Positions 1-13,015 of a stretch of 64,000 nt of DNA are shown in pieces. The stretch is from Strigops habroptila. Taxonomy: Eukaryota; Chordata; Aves; Psittaciformes; Psittacidae. Position 1 is the stretch's first letter. Each line of letters starts with the position of its first letter. The stretch is from positions 76,199,253 through 76,263,252 of the forward strand of contig NC_044302.2 in NCBI RefSeq assembly GCF_004027225.2, given 5' to 3'. The translations under genes were made by a program, and so were the position numbers. The notes under the pieces were generated by a model, which was not told the origin of the DNA, did not search any database, and worked only from the letters and a program-made list of their open reading frames with translations.

Positions 1-1424
1 CAAACTGCTTCAAGATTTCTCTAAGGCAATCAAGTTTCTATTGTATTAACATAATTTAAAGTCTACCTGTTTTGGAATACTAATTTCTTAGTGGTGGGGA
101 AGTCTAACATTGATCAGTGACAACTTAATGAACATTTGTAAAGTTTCGTGCTTGGATTAGCATCTAACAAGCATGTATTCAGATTGATCTGAATTGAATA
201 TATTCCCTGTTGTGCTGTGGATTCTTCCTAGAAATGAGAAATGTCATACACCCATCTGGAATTAGAGAAGGAGATAGATAACTAAGGGGTTCTTTCCTTC
301 TGTCTTTTCTCTTTACAAGTATTAAGCACAAATATGTTAAATGACTTAGAGGTGAGATGAAACAAATGATCTGGGCGTAATAAAGATCTATGACTGTCTT
401 GAATTATTTCAAAATCTAAATGTATGCATAGCTTCCAGGTCTTGTTCTGTAGCTTTTTTGTTCTCTTCTAGACATAAATTTACTAAAGCAGAAATTCTAT
501 TTCATAGCTTGGATTCTTCAGTGTCTGACAATTTGTAGGTGAGAATAAGCTCCCTTTAAGGGGCATATGAGAAGAGAGAGATTTCTCTATTTTTTACTCC
601 AAAATCCGTAAGTTCTGTCTGTACCACCAAGCTCACTTTTCTCCTCATCACTGTGCAAAATTTTATTTGCCTGCATCAGCTAAGCAATACTTCTGAGCTG
701 ATTTCAGTAATCTTTCTTTAGCCTGGTATTTGATTTGCATCAGATGATTGTGGAAAATGGAACCCTATATGTGAAGAGTATCTTAAAGTGGTGTTGCTGT
801 AATATTCACAGTTAGTGTGAGGACTTCAGATTTTGTATAATTTTATAGCCTTTCTATTCCATTTCGATTGAATATGGTACATTGTAGCATTCATTACTTC
901 GGAACTAAATGCCTCAGCATGCTTTTGAATTTAAGTAGCTGAGCTCAATATTCTTAATTGAATTTTCTGTTAGGTTTTCTTTTCCTCAGAAGTTCAAGTA
1001 TTACAAGTGATTTCTAATTTCAAACGTTTCTGGTTTCCAAGAAGTAGATGATGAGATGGACTGAGAAGTTACATGGCATTTTAAGAATTGACCTTCTGTT
1101 GCTAATACGTCCAGAATTCTCAACAGTCTGTTCACCATGTTTAGGACTTTTGACCTAATACCATGGTGAAATTGAGCTTTTCCACTTGAAATGCTGTATC
1201 ACTATTTCATACTTTCATTTATGATTTTGCTTTGCAACATTCTAGCTTGCACCAAATTTTAACTCCTAAATTTTAATTTTAGCTCCTAGAAATCTAAATC
1301 AAATAAAACTACAGAAAGAAACTTCACTTGGTTGGAAAGGCTTCTGCTATCTGCTGGTACATTTCATAACTTCATGATGGAAAATAAATTTTTTAACCAT
1401 TTTTAAAATTATTGATATCAATGC
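1..1424. other. AT-rich intergenic sequence
   Basis: I see no long reading frame, RNA gene or recognisable repeat here. The base composition and scattered stop codons in all frames fit non-coding vertebrate DNA upstream of SV2C. Confidence 0.6.
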
Positions 1425-2145
1425 AGCTGAGAGCAGTAGATGTCTTTGAATTTAGCAATGCTTTTGATACCATCTCCCACCATATTCTTGCATCCAAGTT
1501 AGAATGTTGCAGTCTATATGGATATACAACTCAATGAATTGAAAAAAAATGAGTTTGGGTGACCAGGCTCAAAGGTTGGTGGCTAGCGGGTTGTATTCTA
1601 CCTCAGTGCTGATTAACAAATATAGTACTGCAGGGATCTGTCCTAGAATATGTCCTGATAACCTCTCCATCAATGTTCTGGAGGATGTGAGAGCGAACGC
1701 TTGTCAAGTTTGCTGTTGACACCAAATTAAGACACCTGTTGATGTGCTTAAAGGCAGGGCTGTCATTCAGATATACTCAGACAGGTTGGAGGACAAAGGC
1801 AAATTCCTCTGACTGGGAAGGACGAACGTCTTGCTACAGACCCAAAACAGGCCTAGGAGTAGCTCTACAGAAAAGATCCTGGAAGTCCCAGTAGGTAGCA
1901 AGCTGAATGTTAGCCAGCAGTGCACCCCGACAGCAAAGAACACCAAGGGTATCCTGGGTTGCAGTAACAGTGCATCCCGTAGACCAAGAGAGGGGATTAT
2001 CCCTCTGTTTAGCATTCATTAGACTAGATTAGAATACTGCATCCAGTTTGAACCCTCAAAAAAAGAACAATATCACTAAAATGGATAAAGTTCAGCATCA
2101 AGCCACCAAAATACTTAGAGGGCTTTCCACGGACAACCTCCTTAT
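1425..2145 (+). mobile_element. Old CR1 fragment (reverse transcriptase part of ORF2)
   Basis: Broken frames on the + strand resemble the CR1 ORF2 reverse transcriptase. Around 1450-1500 a stretch reads like the motif A region (FSNAFDTISHHIL in effect). Near 1710-1735 the motif C region reads FAVDTKL instead of FADDTKL, so one catalytic aspartate is lost. Later parts match the conserved C-terminal CR1 region, such as the segment around 2020-2130 that in intact copies encodes the HLEYC...MQRATK-type stretch. Many frameshifts and stops show an old, dead copy. It lacks the usual 3' end with ATTCTATG units. The edges are approximate. Confidence 0.8.
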
Positions 2146-4261
2146 GTCCACAAAGAGGACCTGCCCAGGCAGGTTTTGCCTGGGGCATGGTTCTTCGTTG
2201 CTGAGAACTGCTGCCTTTTCTGACACCTTTTGACTCTTGGTTGCATACTTTACACCTAATTTTATCTTATTTTCTCTTGGTTTTCTTTTGTTACTGTTGC
2301 TGTTGCAACTATGGTAGCCAATACATGTAAGCACGTACCTCATATCTCAGATTTCAGCCAACTACAGCAAATCAATTCAGTCCTCTGCACAATGCAAAGA
2401 CTGGAGCAGGTACAGCCTGAGTCGTGTGAACTCCTGCTGTCACCCACTAGTTACCAATTTTATTGTGGCTCTCAGCACTTTAGCATTTGAACGCTCCACA
2501 GTCATTAAGGTATCTATACACTGCAGAAAAGCAGAGAAGCATCATTGTCTCCAGTTCTCTAATGGATGAGGTGCAGAAGTTTGGGACACTTATAGTCTGA
2601 TGAAAATTGGGTGAGAAGATCTAAAGGAGCTCGTCTTCTTAGTTGTCTATTGTATCCAGAGCTGAAGAAATATAAACCTTTGAACTACTGGGAATAAAAG
2701 TATCTACTACAAAAGCGTGCCCTTCCCTTTCAAGAAGAAGGGTGCAATGTTCAGAGAGAGCAGTGGAGGCATTCAAAGCTTGTTCCTCATTTAGTTTGTA
2801 TCATGGGGACATTCTGACTCTATGAAGGACATGTATGAATTTTCCTGAGACTTACTGGAATTGAAATGGGGTATATATATATTCCTTGAGGCACCTCATC
2901 TGGTGATAAAATCTTGGACTGACCTATAGAGCAAGTATTTCTGAAATACAGGTCAGTAATAAACACAGGAATTAACATTATAGTCACTAGAGGAATGTAC
3001 GAGGATATTATTTACATACAAATACACACTTAATCAGCAAAATTATCTCTAAACCTTAAGTAAGTTACACTATTGTTAGGAATGCTATTTCGCACTTAAT
3101 AAACATTTAAGCCAAGTATCTTTGACATTCACTATATTTTGAAATGGAGTTGAGAAAATGTGTTTAATTGAAGTTAAATGATTCAATACTTCTAAAAATA
3201 ATTGAATACATATTCATGAATAACAATACCACTTTGAGCTGAGTGAGCCCATACTTTGAATGGGTACATGCTGTTCTTCATTAGCCAGATACTGTATGAC
3301 CTGCTCTTGGGCAATATGAATGTGAGCACTGGCAGAAAAGTTACTGGAAATTGAAGTTTGGAGTGATGCTGCAGTGTGTCAGCTGCTCTGTGGCAAATGT
3401 GTTTTTACATAGCTATGTCCTGAAGCAAATGGAGGTAGCTTATCTCTCAATGTACATGACTGTCTCTGCAAAATGATCTTAAATTCTTTGTGCTAAAGGC
3501 AAGTTAATACGAAGTATTTGCAAGATATTTTTCCTTAGAGAATGACTGGGAAAAAAATAGAAGAGAAAATAGTGGAATTTACAAATAGAGATACTTTCGA
3601 GTAGTTTGTCTGGTACAAATGAGCTAAGCAGTAAAAACTTAAGAACGTCTCATTATTTGGACTGCTTTGTCTTCACATTTTAAATTGCAACCTTAAGTTT
3701 TACCCTCAACATTACATGCACCTTCTTTATTGATGCTATGTTATGTCAAAAGCAACGTGGCAACAAAGTAGAAGTTGTACCTAGTCAAAGGGAGTATGTG
3801 AATGGAAACTGTTTCATGGATCTGAAAAGCAATTTTGTCAGATAGCAATTACTGTGAAACAGCTTGTTTATAAATCACCTTTTTTTCTGCTAGATTCCAA
3901 GGCTCTTCTACATAAGTCATCCCTAACAGCCAAAGGCTTGCCAAGGTGACAAGTTTTGTACTTTAAATTCACTATGAGCAAGTACTACATTAGTGGCAGG
4001 CTATTTTATCAACTAGAGGTGTATTCCTGCAGAACAAAACAAGATATGGACATTTTTCACTGGGAATTTTGCCAGCAATGACAGAAAAAACAGAAATGAA
4101 GCAAATACTTCACTCCTATAGGCTTTCCATAGGTCTTCTGAGTTTATCCCAAATCCACTCCAAAATGTTTAATTACAATAACATCTGATCTCAGTCATCA
4201 TCTCATCAGACGAGATAACATCTCATCAGATAGTTATGCATGTCTCATTTAACTAAATGAT
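2146..4261. other. Intergenic sequence, no recognised feature
   Basis: AT-rich sequence with no supported gene. Short frames are interrupted and lack coding character. A short (TA)n run occurs near 2870-2882. Confidence 0.55.
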
Positions 4262-4450
4262 GGAGAGAAATCTAGTTTGGGAGGGACCTCTGGAATCTGT
4301 CTTCAGCAGAACTAACTTCAGAGTTAGATCACGTTGCTAAGTGCTTTGAAATATCTCCAAGGATGTAGATTCCACAACCTTTCTGTGAAACGTCTTCCAG
4401 TGTTGCGCTACTCTCTCAGTGAATAATATCTTCCTAATGTCCTTCTGCTA
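4262..4450 (-). mobile_element. Old CR1 3' fragment
   Basis: Read on the + strand, it follows the order seen at the 3' end of CR1 copies in antisense: a 'gggagggacctctgga' block, then 'gattccacaacctttctg', 'cttccagtgttgcgctact' and 'atcttcctaatgtcc'. These are diverged versions of the same blocks in the clearer copies at 4.65 and 61.55 kb. It is close to the next CR1 and in the same orientation. It could be a separate old insertion or part of a nested pair. Confidence 0.7.
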
Positions 4451-4651
4451 AGAAGGTTTGTTAATTTACAGCTTAATTCAGAATTGAGATTTGGTGAAAA
4501 AAGTTCTTCCCACTGATATATAACAATAAGTCATCCAGCTTCTTATTGACTTCTGTTTAAATTCTACAGTTTGCTGGAAAGTAAACTAGTCAGTCATGTA
4601 CAGGTGATTACACCACAAGACTAGTTAAGAATTAATAAAGAGATAACAAAA

Positions 4652-5862
4652 CCATAGAATCATAGAATCAGTCACAGAATCATAGAATGGTTTGGGTTGG
4701 AAGGGAGCTTTAATAACCACCTAGTCTAACCCTTCTGCCATGGGCAGGGACATCTCCCAGTAGATCAGGTTGCTCAGAGCCCCTGAGCAACGTGACCTTA
4801 AACACTGCCAGGGCTGGGATATCTACCACCTCTCTGGACAACCTGTTCCAGTGTTTCACCACCTGTATTGTAAAAACATTCCTTCCTAGTCTGAATCTAC
4901 ACTCTTTTAGTTTAAAACCATTTACCCTTGTCCTATTGCTACAGGCTTTCCTAAAATGTCTATCCCCACCTTTCTTATCAGCCCCTTTTAAGTATTGAAA
5001 GGCTGCTATAAGGTGTCCCTAGAGCCTTTTCTTCTCAGGGCTGAACAACCCCAACTCTCTCAGCCTCTCTTCATAGAAGAGGGGCTCCAGTCCCCTGATC
5101 ATCTTCATGGCCCTCCCTCTGGACTCGCTCCAACATGTCCACATCCTTCTTACATTGAGGACCCCAGAGCTGGATACAGTACTGCAGGTGGGGTCTCACA
5201 AGAGCAGAGTAGAGGGAGAATAAACCTCACTTGACCTTCTGGGCAAGCTGCCTTTGATGTAGCCCAGCATACAGTTGGCTTTCTGGGCTGCAAGCACACA
5301 CTGCTGCTCATGTCCAGTTTTTCATCCACCAGTACTCCCAAGTCCTTCTTTGCAGGGCTGCTTGCAATCCCTTCATCCCCCAGGCTATATTGATACCAGG
5401 GGTTGCCTCAACGTATGTGCAGGGCTTTGCACCTGGCCTCGTTGAACCACCTGAGGTTCACATGCACCCACTTCTTGAGCTTGTCCAGGTCCCTCTGGAT
5501 GGCACCCTATCCTTCAGGCATGTTGACTGCACCACTCATCTTGGTGTCATCTGCAAACTTGCTGAGGGTGCACTGGATCACACTGTCTGTGTCACTCATG
5601 AAGATATCAACAGTACTAGTCCCACTACAGACCCCTGAAGGACACCACTCACCACTGATCTCCATCCGGACATTGAGCCATTGACCATTACCCTCTGGAT
5701 GTAAGCATCCAGCTAATTTCTTATCCACCTAATAATCCACCCATCAAGCCCATACCTCTCCGATTTAGAGAGATGGATGTTGTGGGGGACCATGTCAAAG
5801 ACGTTACAAAAGTCCAGATAGATGCTATCAGTAGCTCTTCGCTTGTCCGCTAGTGAGATCCT
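4652..5862 (-). mobile_element. CR1 retrotransposon, 5'-truncated
   Basis: The element's 3' end is at the left, where 'catagaat' units (the reverse of ATTCTATG) form the CR1 3' repeat. Translated on the - strand it gives the C-terminal half of CR1 ORF2 with frameshifts. The reverse transcriptase motif C, FADDTKM, is visible in the piece complementary to about 5530-5565, followed by the C-terminal region. The copy runs back to about the motif A region (5780-5860, 'aaagacgttacaaaagtcc'), where it is truncated. It is intermediate in age: more decayed than the copies at 54.4 and 61.6 kb, less than those at 1.4 and 4.3 kb. Confidence 0.92.
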
Positions 5863-8800
5863 TGTATATTCTAAAAAAAATGAAACAGCATTTTAAGTGG
5901 CCAGATAACTCCTATAGAAGAAGAAAAAGGGCTGAGTTTCAGGGTGAAAGGCTGTCAGGATCTCCTAAGACTTTATAAGCTACTAAAGGAAGCTTTTACT
6001 GGGAGGCCTCTTCTCCTGGACGACTTCTTTTATGGAAGCATTTTCTTTTTAAATGCACCCTGACCCATAAGCTATACCGAGAGATGGAAACCATTACTTC
6101 AGCCTTGATAGAAGCAAAGAGCAAGGCAATGGGGTGATTAACTTTCTAGTGTAGGTTTAGCATAGGTAGATTAAATGTATTCTGTGCATTTACCTATGTC
6201 TTTTGCAAATATCAAGCATGCTATTTATTTTGAATGTCATACACAAATGGTTTGTCTGGATTTGACCTGTAAGTGGCTTCAGGTCAGGCACTGCTGGGCA
6301 ACAACATGGCAATCCTCTCTCTAAAGTGTGACAAATACATAAAAAGGGTTTCCATAGCTCACTAGCACACCTCTTATTATACCCAAAAGGTAGTGTAAAG
6401 GACCTCTCTTTCATCTGCAAAGGGCTAGAGAGACAAATACCCTGGGATGACACGGGGGAGCCAAGAGGGAAAAAAACTTTCTCTGAGGCCCATGAAAGCT
6501 TTAAGATGCTGAGATGCATGTTTGAGCCATAAAGGTCACAGGGTGTATGTTACTGTTGCATTTCCCTCAGATTCAGATCCTGCTGGAGTATTTCAGGCAA
6601 TAGCTACAGTGACAGAAACCTTCAAAATCAGTGAGAAAACTTGACAACTATGTTTTTAGCTTGTATTTTTGTAGATTATTCAGTTCATGAGGAATCTCCT
6701 AAAAAGAAAAAGAAAAAAAAAAAGGAAAGAATAAACATCCAGAAATCAGAGGCTTCACATCCAAATCTAATATGTTAATTCATATCAGGCCAAATTTTCA
6801 CAGCATCACTAAGTTTTTTAGTCCTAATGATGAGATTCATCACCTGAAGAGACTTCACCATCTTCATCACAGCATCTCAAAGAAAATGTCTAAATATTTC
6901 TTTCCTCACTTCTTCTTACAGATTTCCTGTCATCCAGATGTCTGTATATTCTGTCCATTTTAACATGCCTTTGTATCAAATCTCTACATATAAGAGCCAT
7001 TTATCTCTACACAGTCTCTTTCTTAAAAGCTAAGATTAAGTTACTAGGGTTTCTACAGCTAAAAACAGACTTAACAAGCCTGATCTTGGGATAAGGATTA
7101 CATCAGATTCAAAAAATTCACTGCAGTGTAGGTAGACACAATCTATCCATCAAAGTGTTGAAGATGTGGAGAGCTACTGTATGGATTTCTCTGAGGTACC
7201 ACAGCAGAGGTAGGCAAAAGGATGGAAGTATAAAAATAAAGAAAAAGCAGACAATGCAATATAGAAATTAGCTAAGCCTGTGCAATGTTTTCATTCATAG
7301 AGAAATCTTCTGCTTTTGGAGAAGATGTTAAATAATGTCCTGAAGTGGGGGCTAAGTATACTAATTGAACTAGAAATCCTACAATCCCCTGGAAAGATAT
7401 AAAATCCATCTGCTGAAGATATCATCCACATTCAGGAAGATGCTTGGAGCATAAGGAGCCAAATTTCCTAAGACAGTGAGCTTCTACAAAGTAACCTTTG
7501 AAGGGGATGCTGTCTCTCTCTCTTTCTTTACCAGTGAGATTAACACAGGATGCTCCATCCCACTGAAATAGCTACCTGTATATATTCCAGATGAACAACA
7601 GTTATGAATCCAGAAGAAACCTGACTTAGTTATGTCCTGCCCATTGTCAAATGCTCGTTTTCTCAAGCAAGCTTATGGGAAGGGTTCTGAAGTTGTTTCC
7701 AAACTCTTCTAATTATGGGAAACATCCTAGACCTGGCACAATCTGAATTTAGGTCAAAATGTAGGACAGGAACAACATTCTCTCAGTTAGGTGGTCTTCT
7801 GCCATTAGTAAAGAGTACACAAATGTTTCTGAATCAGTCATTCCTGGGCTATTAATAACATGTCTGAAGGAGATGGAGGAATTCCAGGGAAATAGACTGC
7901 CTAATGTTCTTAGTGGAGAAGACATATACTAGTCATGCTGAGAAACTGTATCTCCCTTACCTCTGGATTAGTTTGTTGTCTGGTCCTATTAAATATTGAT
8001 AAACACAGAAACTACTGATTCAGCATTATAGACTAAGTGTGAAGTTGCATGCTTTTTCCTATCTTGTATAACATAAAATACCACACCACTGATATAGCTC
8101 AAGACTTTGCCAAGAAATATAGAAGGATACAGATCAACTGGTTAAAACAGAAGCCAGGAAAGACAGACTGTGCTGATTGTCAGAAGAAGGGTTTGTTTTG
8201 GCCACAGGATTCTCCTTCTTGACGGAAGAGAAATAATTAACTCCTTGGTTTCTTGCTTACAGACATTCTTCTGCTGACTTTCATATAGCATCACCTGTCA
8301 ATCATGACGAGGCAGCATCCTATCTTGAAAAACAATGGCTAGTTCAATGGTGTATCTAACTTGGCCATTTCCCAACTAAATTTTAGGAATATAGTACAAA
8401 GCAGTTAGAGCACGTGACACACAGGACAACGTTTCATTTCAACAGCTGCAGCACATCATGCCCGACCTACGTTTTCCATGCTGATTTTCCACAGCGTATT
8501 GAGAAATCGCTTGAATGTTAAATAAAATCTTATTCTTCTCTTTAAGACACTTTTGTGATACCCAGATTACTAGGGGTATGAAGTGACAGAAATTTTTTTC
8601 CTTAGAAATAGTGGGGTGGGCATCAGCAGGAATAAGGTCCCTGCATGTAGAAATTGGGATTTCCTCAGTGAGAGTAAAGGAATGACCACAAAGTTTTGCT
8701 TGCTCTTGCTCAGAGTGTATGCTGTTATGTAGTTGTGGGATAAGCAAGAGAAACTGTAAATATTCAGCATCAGAAAATTTCTTACATCCCTGATGCTCAC

Positions 8801-11001
8801 AATGCATTGTAACAACAGGAAGAAACCTCTATCCCATTGAGTAGCTATTACTCTCTGATTTGTCAGCTGGTAGTAATGTGAAAATCATCCAGATATCCAC
8901 TCCACATGCAGACAATATCAAAATGGAATATGAATAATGTGGTGGTCTTTGCACCCTGAAGAAATAGTAATGAGATGTTATTTGACTATTGGGGCATGCA
9001 CAGGTAAAGTGCAGGAAGACACAACTTCAAAATACTGAGAGCCTTTCAAAAACTGGAGCCAGTTTACATTAAGATTATTGATGTTCCATTCCTTGTGTAA
9101 TTCTGATATGTCTAATTTCTGCTGTGTCCATGGCTACTTGAACTTGTCTTAGTGTATGCAACAATTTTAATGTATGTTATCTGAGACAATTGCAGGATAT
9201 TGGCAGAAGGTGCTGTAGGAAGATTGAAAGCAGGGTACAGATCTCTGATGGGCAATAGCAGTTCAGTGACAAAAACAGCAATTAGAATCCCAGTCTGCTG
9301 TATTTTGCATAAGGTATATGAAATCAAGTCAGTAATTTCTGCTTCCATGCTATGTTTTCAACCTAAGATCAGGCAATTATCAAGGCTGAATTTCATAAAC
9401 AAACAGAAAAAGTATAAAAACGTGACAATGGAAAAGAAGAAGGAAAAAATCCCCATAAATTGTTTCTTACTTTGACTTGATTTTTTTAAATACATATATG
9501 TATCTGTATATAGGAGTTCCATTAAATTCAAGTTAGTCCACTGGGACAAAAGAATATAACACAGGCAGACCATCTTCTCACGTTTCATTGTGCTATCTTA
9601 TTAAGTTTTCAGAGAGTTTTAGGAGATTTCATGCCAAACTTTTATAATCACAATAGGGATAAAATTAAGTTTCTGAAGTGGCACACTTCACATTTCACTT
9701 AAGATTTGCTGCAGTCACTTATTTCTCAACATGTTGCTGATTACAGTCCTCTAATTCTGAGAGGGCTTTTGGTCTTGGATGACCTGTGAACTCGGTTTCC
9801 ATGGAGATACGTGACAGTAAAAGCCAAAAAAATCCTTTACAAAATAGTGATAAATGGGAAGGTTTTGGAAGTTGTTACATTTCTTCTGTTCTCCAGTATA
9901 CATAAAGAATATGGATTTTTTTCATTAGATTACCATATTTATCACATATATATACACATATGAAGATTAAACAAAATCAATGAAAAAGCTTTCTGGATGT
10001 GTTTGAGAGTCATGAAAGGATTAATGTTTATATAACAGGTACTGCCAATTTCAAAAAGTGAGCAGAATGCAAAATGTTGGGTTTTAGTTGTATCTATAAA
10101 TGTATTCTCTAGTAAAAAAGATAAAATACTGATGGTATGAAGTTAGTGGAAAAAATGCCATTTATTTCACGGAATTATTGATCCAATTTCACTATTCATA
10201 GTTAGACACAGAGACTATGCAGTATATACACTAAACTGTTGGCAGGAAGAGTATTTGGAATTAATTTCTTTTACATTTTTACAGCACTTGAATAGCTTGT
10301 GAAATAGCTCTGAGAAGATTAAATGTTTCCTGCAAGTAAACCCTATCTATTTACATGTATCTTTTTTTTTCACCACCAAGCATGTATATAAAGGAGCGAG
10401 CCAGCAAAGACATAATGGAGTTAATTTCAACTTTGCTTTCTGCATGCCTTTTCAGAAAATCACACTGAAAAAATCAATTTAGATATTTTATTATGTTTTT
10501 GCTAAAAATTCCAGGGGTAGGGCAACATTAGTGAAGAACAGTTGCCCTTCATTGTGGCTTTATAACTTTCCCCCAACTCTACACTATTTGGTGCTCTGAC
10601 AGTACCTTCGTGGTCTACTGGGACACCAGCAATGCTAAATATTACAATTTACACGCAATTTCAGTGCTCTAGCAATAATTGATATGTCAGACAGGTGAAT
10701 GCCTTTGCTATCACCGTTATCATTAAACACTTATATTGTCTTGCAACTTCAGTCAAGGATTAAGCATATGTTAGTAAGTATTTTGAGTATCTTTTTTAGA
10801 CGTGAAGGATATAGATCTTGATATCTAAAGTGTAGACTCACTTTGTTTGGAAGTCCAGACTAATCTGAAACAGGAAAAAAAGCTAAATAGGTAAAATACC
10901 TTAAATAAATACATAAATACACATAGGGGTTACAGTGAATAATGGAGGAATGGATGAGAAGCATGAGAAGTCTTAAATATTATATTGCAGTGAAATTCTG
11001 C
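5863..11001. other. Intergenic sequence, no recognised gene
   Basis: AT-rich DNA with short A-rich tracts (for example 6700-6725). No protein-coding, RNA or mobile-element feature can be supported. The frames of about 60-120 codons have no recognisable domain and no codon character. Confidence 0.55.
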
Positions 11002-11077
11002 AAGGAAAAGAAAGGAAATTTTGGAAAGGAAATTTAGGGAAAGGAAAAGAAGAGAAGGGAAGGAAAAGGAAGGGAAG
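11002..11077 (+). repeat. Purine-only GGAAA/GAAGG tract
   Basis: The + strand is nearly all A and G over about 75 bases, built on GGAAA, GGGAA and GAAGG units with two short T-containing breaks. Such polypurine tracts are common microsatellite-like sequences. It sits directly before a CR1 3' fragment. Confidence 0.8.
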
Positions 11078-11150
11078 TCATGAATTTCTTGGAGTACAAA
11101 AAATGTATTGAAAGAAAGTATCACCATACATTTACCTGTTGTATCCTTCC

Positions 11151-11295
11151 TCACAGAATCACAGAATGGTTGGATTTGGAAGGGATCTCTGGAGGTCATC
11201 TAGTCCAACCCTCCCTGCTCAAGCAGGCTCACACAGAGACTCCACAACCTCTCCAGGCAACCTGTCTCAGTGCTCAGTTACTCTCACCACTTTTA
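11151..11295 (-). mobile_element. Short CR1 3'-end fragment
   Basis: It begins with two 'cacagaat' units, the reverse of the CR1 3' repeat. It then follows the antisense CR1 3' order: 'ggatttggaagggatct', 'ggaggtcatctagtccaacc', a spacer, and 'ccacaacctctccaggcaac'. Only about 145 bases are present, so this is a strongly 5'-truncated insertion. Confidence 0.9.
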
Positions 11296-13015
11296 CTTAA
11301 AAAAACCTGAAACATCAAAAAACTTTTTAAAGTTCCAAAGCATCCACTTCTGAACACTGCCCAAATTAGTGGCCTAGATGGGCCTTTGGTCTGACAGCTA
11401 TATAATGTACTTTGTTATGTTTTATTGCAGAGGTTTTCTTTGCAGGGTATAGAAAAGACAAATTGTTCACCAACACAAGAGATCTCTTCTACAATCTTTC
11501 ATTCAAATCACTCCAGAACTCTAGAATTCATCATCCAGTTCTCATCCATTAAGCTAGCTCCTAACCTTGAACACGTCTGTGATTTACAATGTCAGCCCTT
11601 TCTCTCTTGCATCTGATTTGCAGACCAAATACTGAGCTGTTTAGCTTTAGGGTTTGGGGTTTTTTTTTTTTTAACTCGCTATTAGCTTATCAGGAATTAC
11701 ATTTTAGAGCAGCTTTTTGGAACAATACCAAAATGTGTTTAATATTGCAGTAATCAGATACTGAAGAAAGAGAGGTCTAGACTAACAGACTGAAACTTCC
11801 ATGTATAAATTGTACATACAGTTTTACATAGATGGAATACTGAGTTACTGTATCACTAGAATTTCCTTTAGCCTCCTAGAATCTTTTTTTCATAAATTAT
11901 CATCACAGCAAACAAAACCTTGAATGCATAAATATAACTTTGGTATAATACTTCAGTAAATTATGGTTCTAATAGTCTTCTAGTGACATAAATGATGGTT
12001 TTACTGTAAGCATGTAGCAACTTAGGAAGATCTCTTAAGTGACCTACATTTCAGAGTTCAGAAACCAACTTTTCCTCCTCATATGTTCAGCACCAACCCT
12101 CCCCCTCTTGACAGTAAAATATCATTAGCAAACAACAACTTTTCAGCTTTTTTCTTTGTAGAAACCCATCAAAATTATGGTTTTCATGACACTAATCACT
12201 ACTTACGGTTTAACAGTAACCAGATGCAGCACTCTGTGATGGATAGCAGCCCCCTTTAATCAGCCCTCTTTTAATACTTTTGGTTAATGCATTATGACTG
12301 TGCTGCTGTTGCCTAATACTTGAAAGCATGAAATCCAACTGAAGAGCGACTATATAGAGCTGGCAGCTTCTTAGCTCAATTAATCTGCCTCTTCTGTATA
12401 TTCTGGGTTACAACTTCTGGCTTTATATACTTGGGTATGTTTTCTTTTTTTTTTTTTTTTTTCAAAAAAACCCAACAAAAAAAGTTGAGAAGAATATAAA
12501 TAGCATTATTGTGTTATGCATGGGCTTAGGTCTGCCCAGAGTGTGAATGAAGGGAGAGAGGAGAACAACTGTAATATGTGGCCTTGAATATTTCTGCTGC
12601 TGATAAAGCTAGTGGGAAGACTACAATCTCCTTCAGATTTTCAGTTTTTCTATGGCTGACTTTGCTTGTGTGTTATCACAAGTCTTGTTTGATCCAAAGA
12701 TTCTTTCTTAAAAGTTATTAGAGGGGCACAAGAATGACCCACTTGATTCTTGAGTTTTGCACTGTTTTTCAAGGCCTGGCAGATTTCAAGTAGACTGGGA
12801 TGTTGTTGCACTTTAAACATAGGGTCCAGAAAGCTGTTTATACTCTAATTTTAAAAGTCCAGTGTTAGTGACATCTAGTGATTTCCCTGGTGTGCTTCAC
12901 ATCAGGGAATTCAGTACATCAGACTTAATTATATGGAGGTTTTAAAAGATCAGGCTAAATGTTCTTTTCTAAATTGTGTCATTGACATTATTATCTTGAA
13001 GCTGCTTATATGCAG
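11296..13015. other. Intergenic sequence with a T/A homopolymer pair
   Basis: No gene is seen. At 12440-12484 a long T run is followed closely by A runs (AAAAAAACCCAACAAAAAAA), which could fold back. A poly-T run also occurs near 11658-11672. The rest is AT-rich non-coding sequence. Confidence 0.55.

Noticed and set aside
8439-8807. 122-codon open frame on the - strand
   Set aside because: It has no recognisable domain, ordinary AT-rich composition and no splice or promoter context. It is treated as chance.
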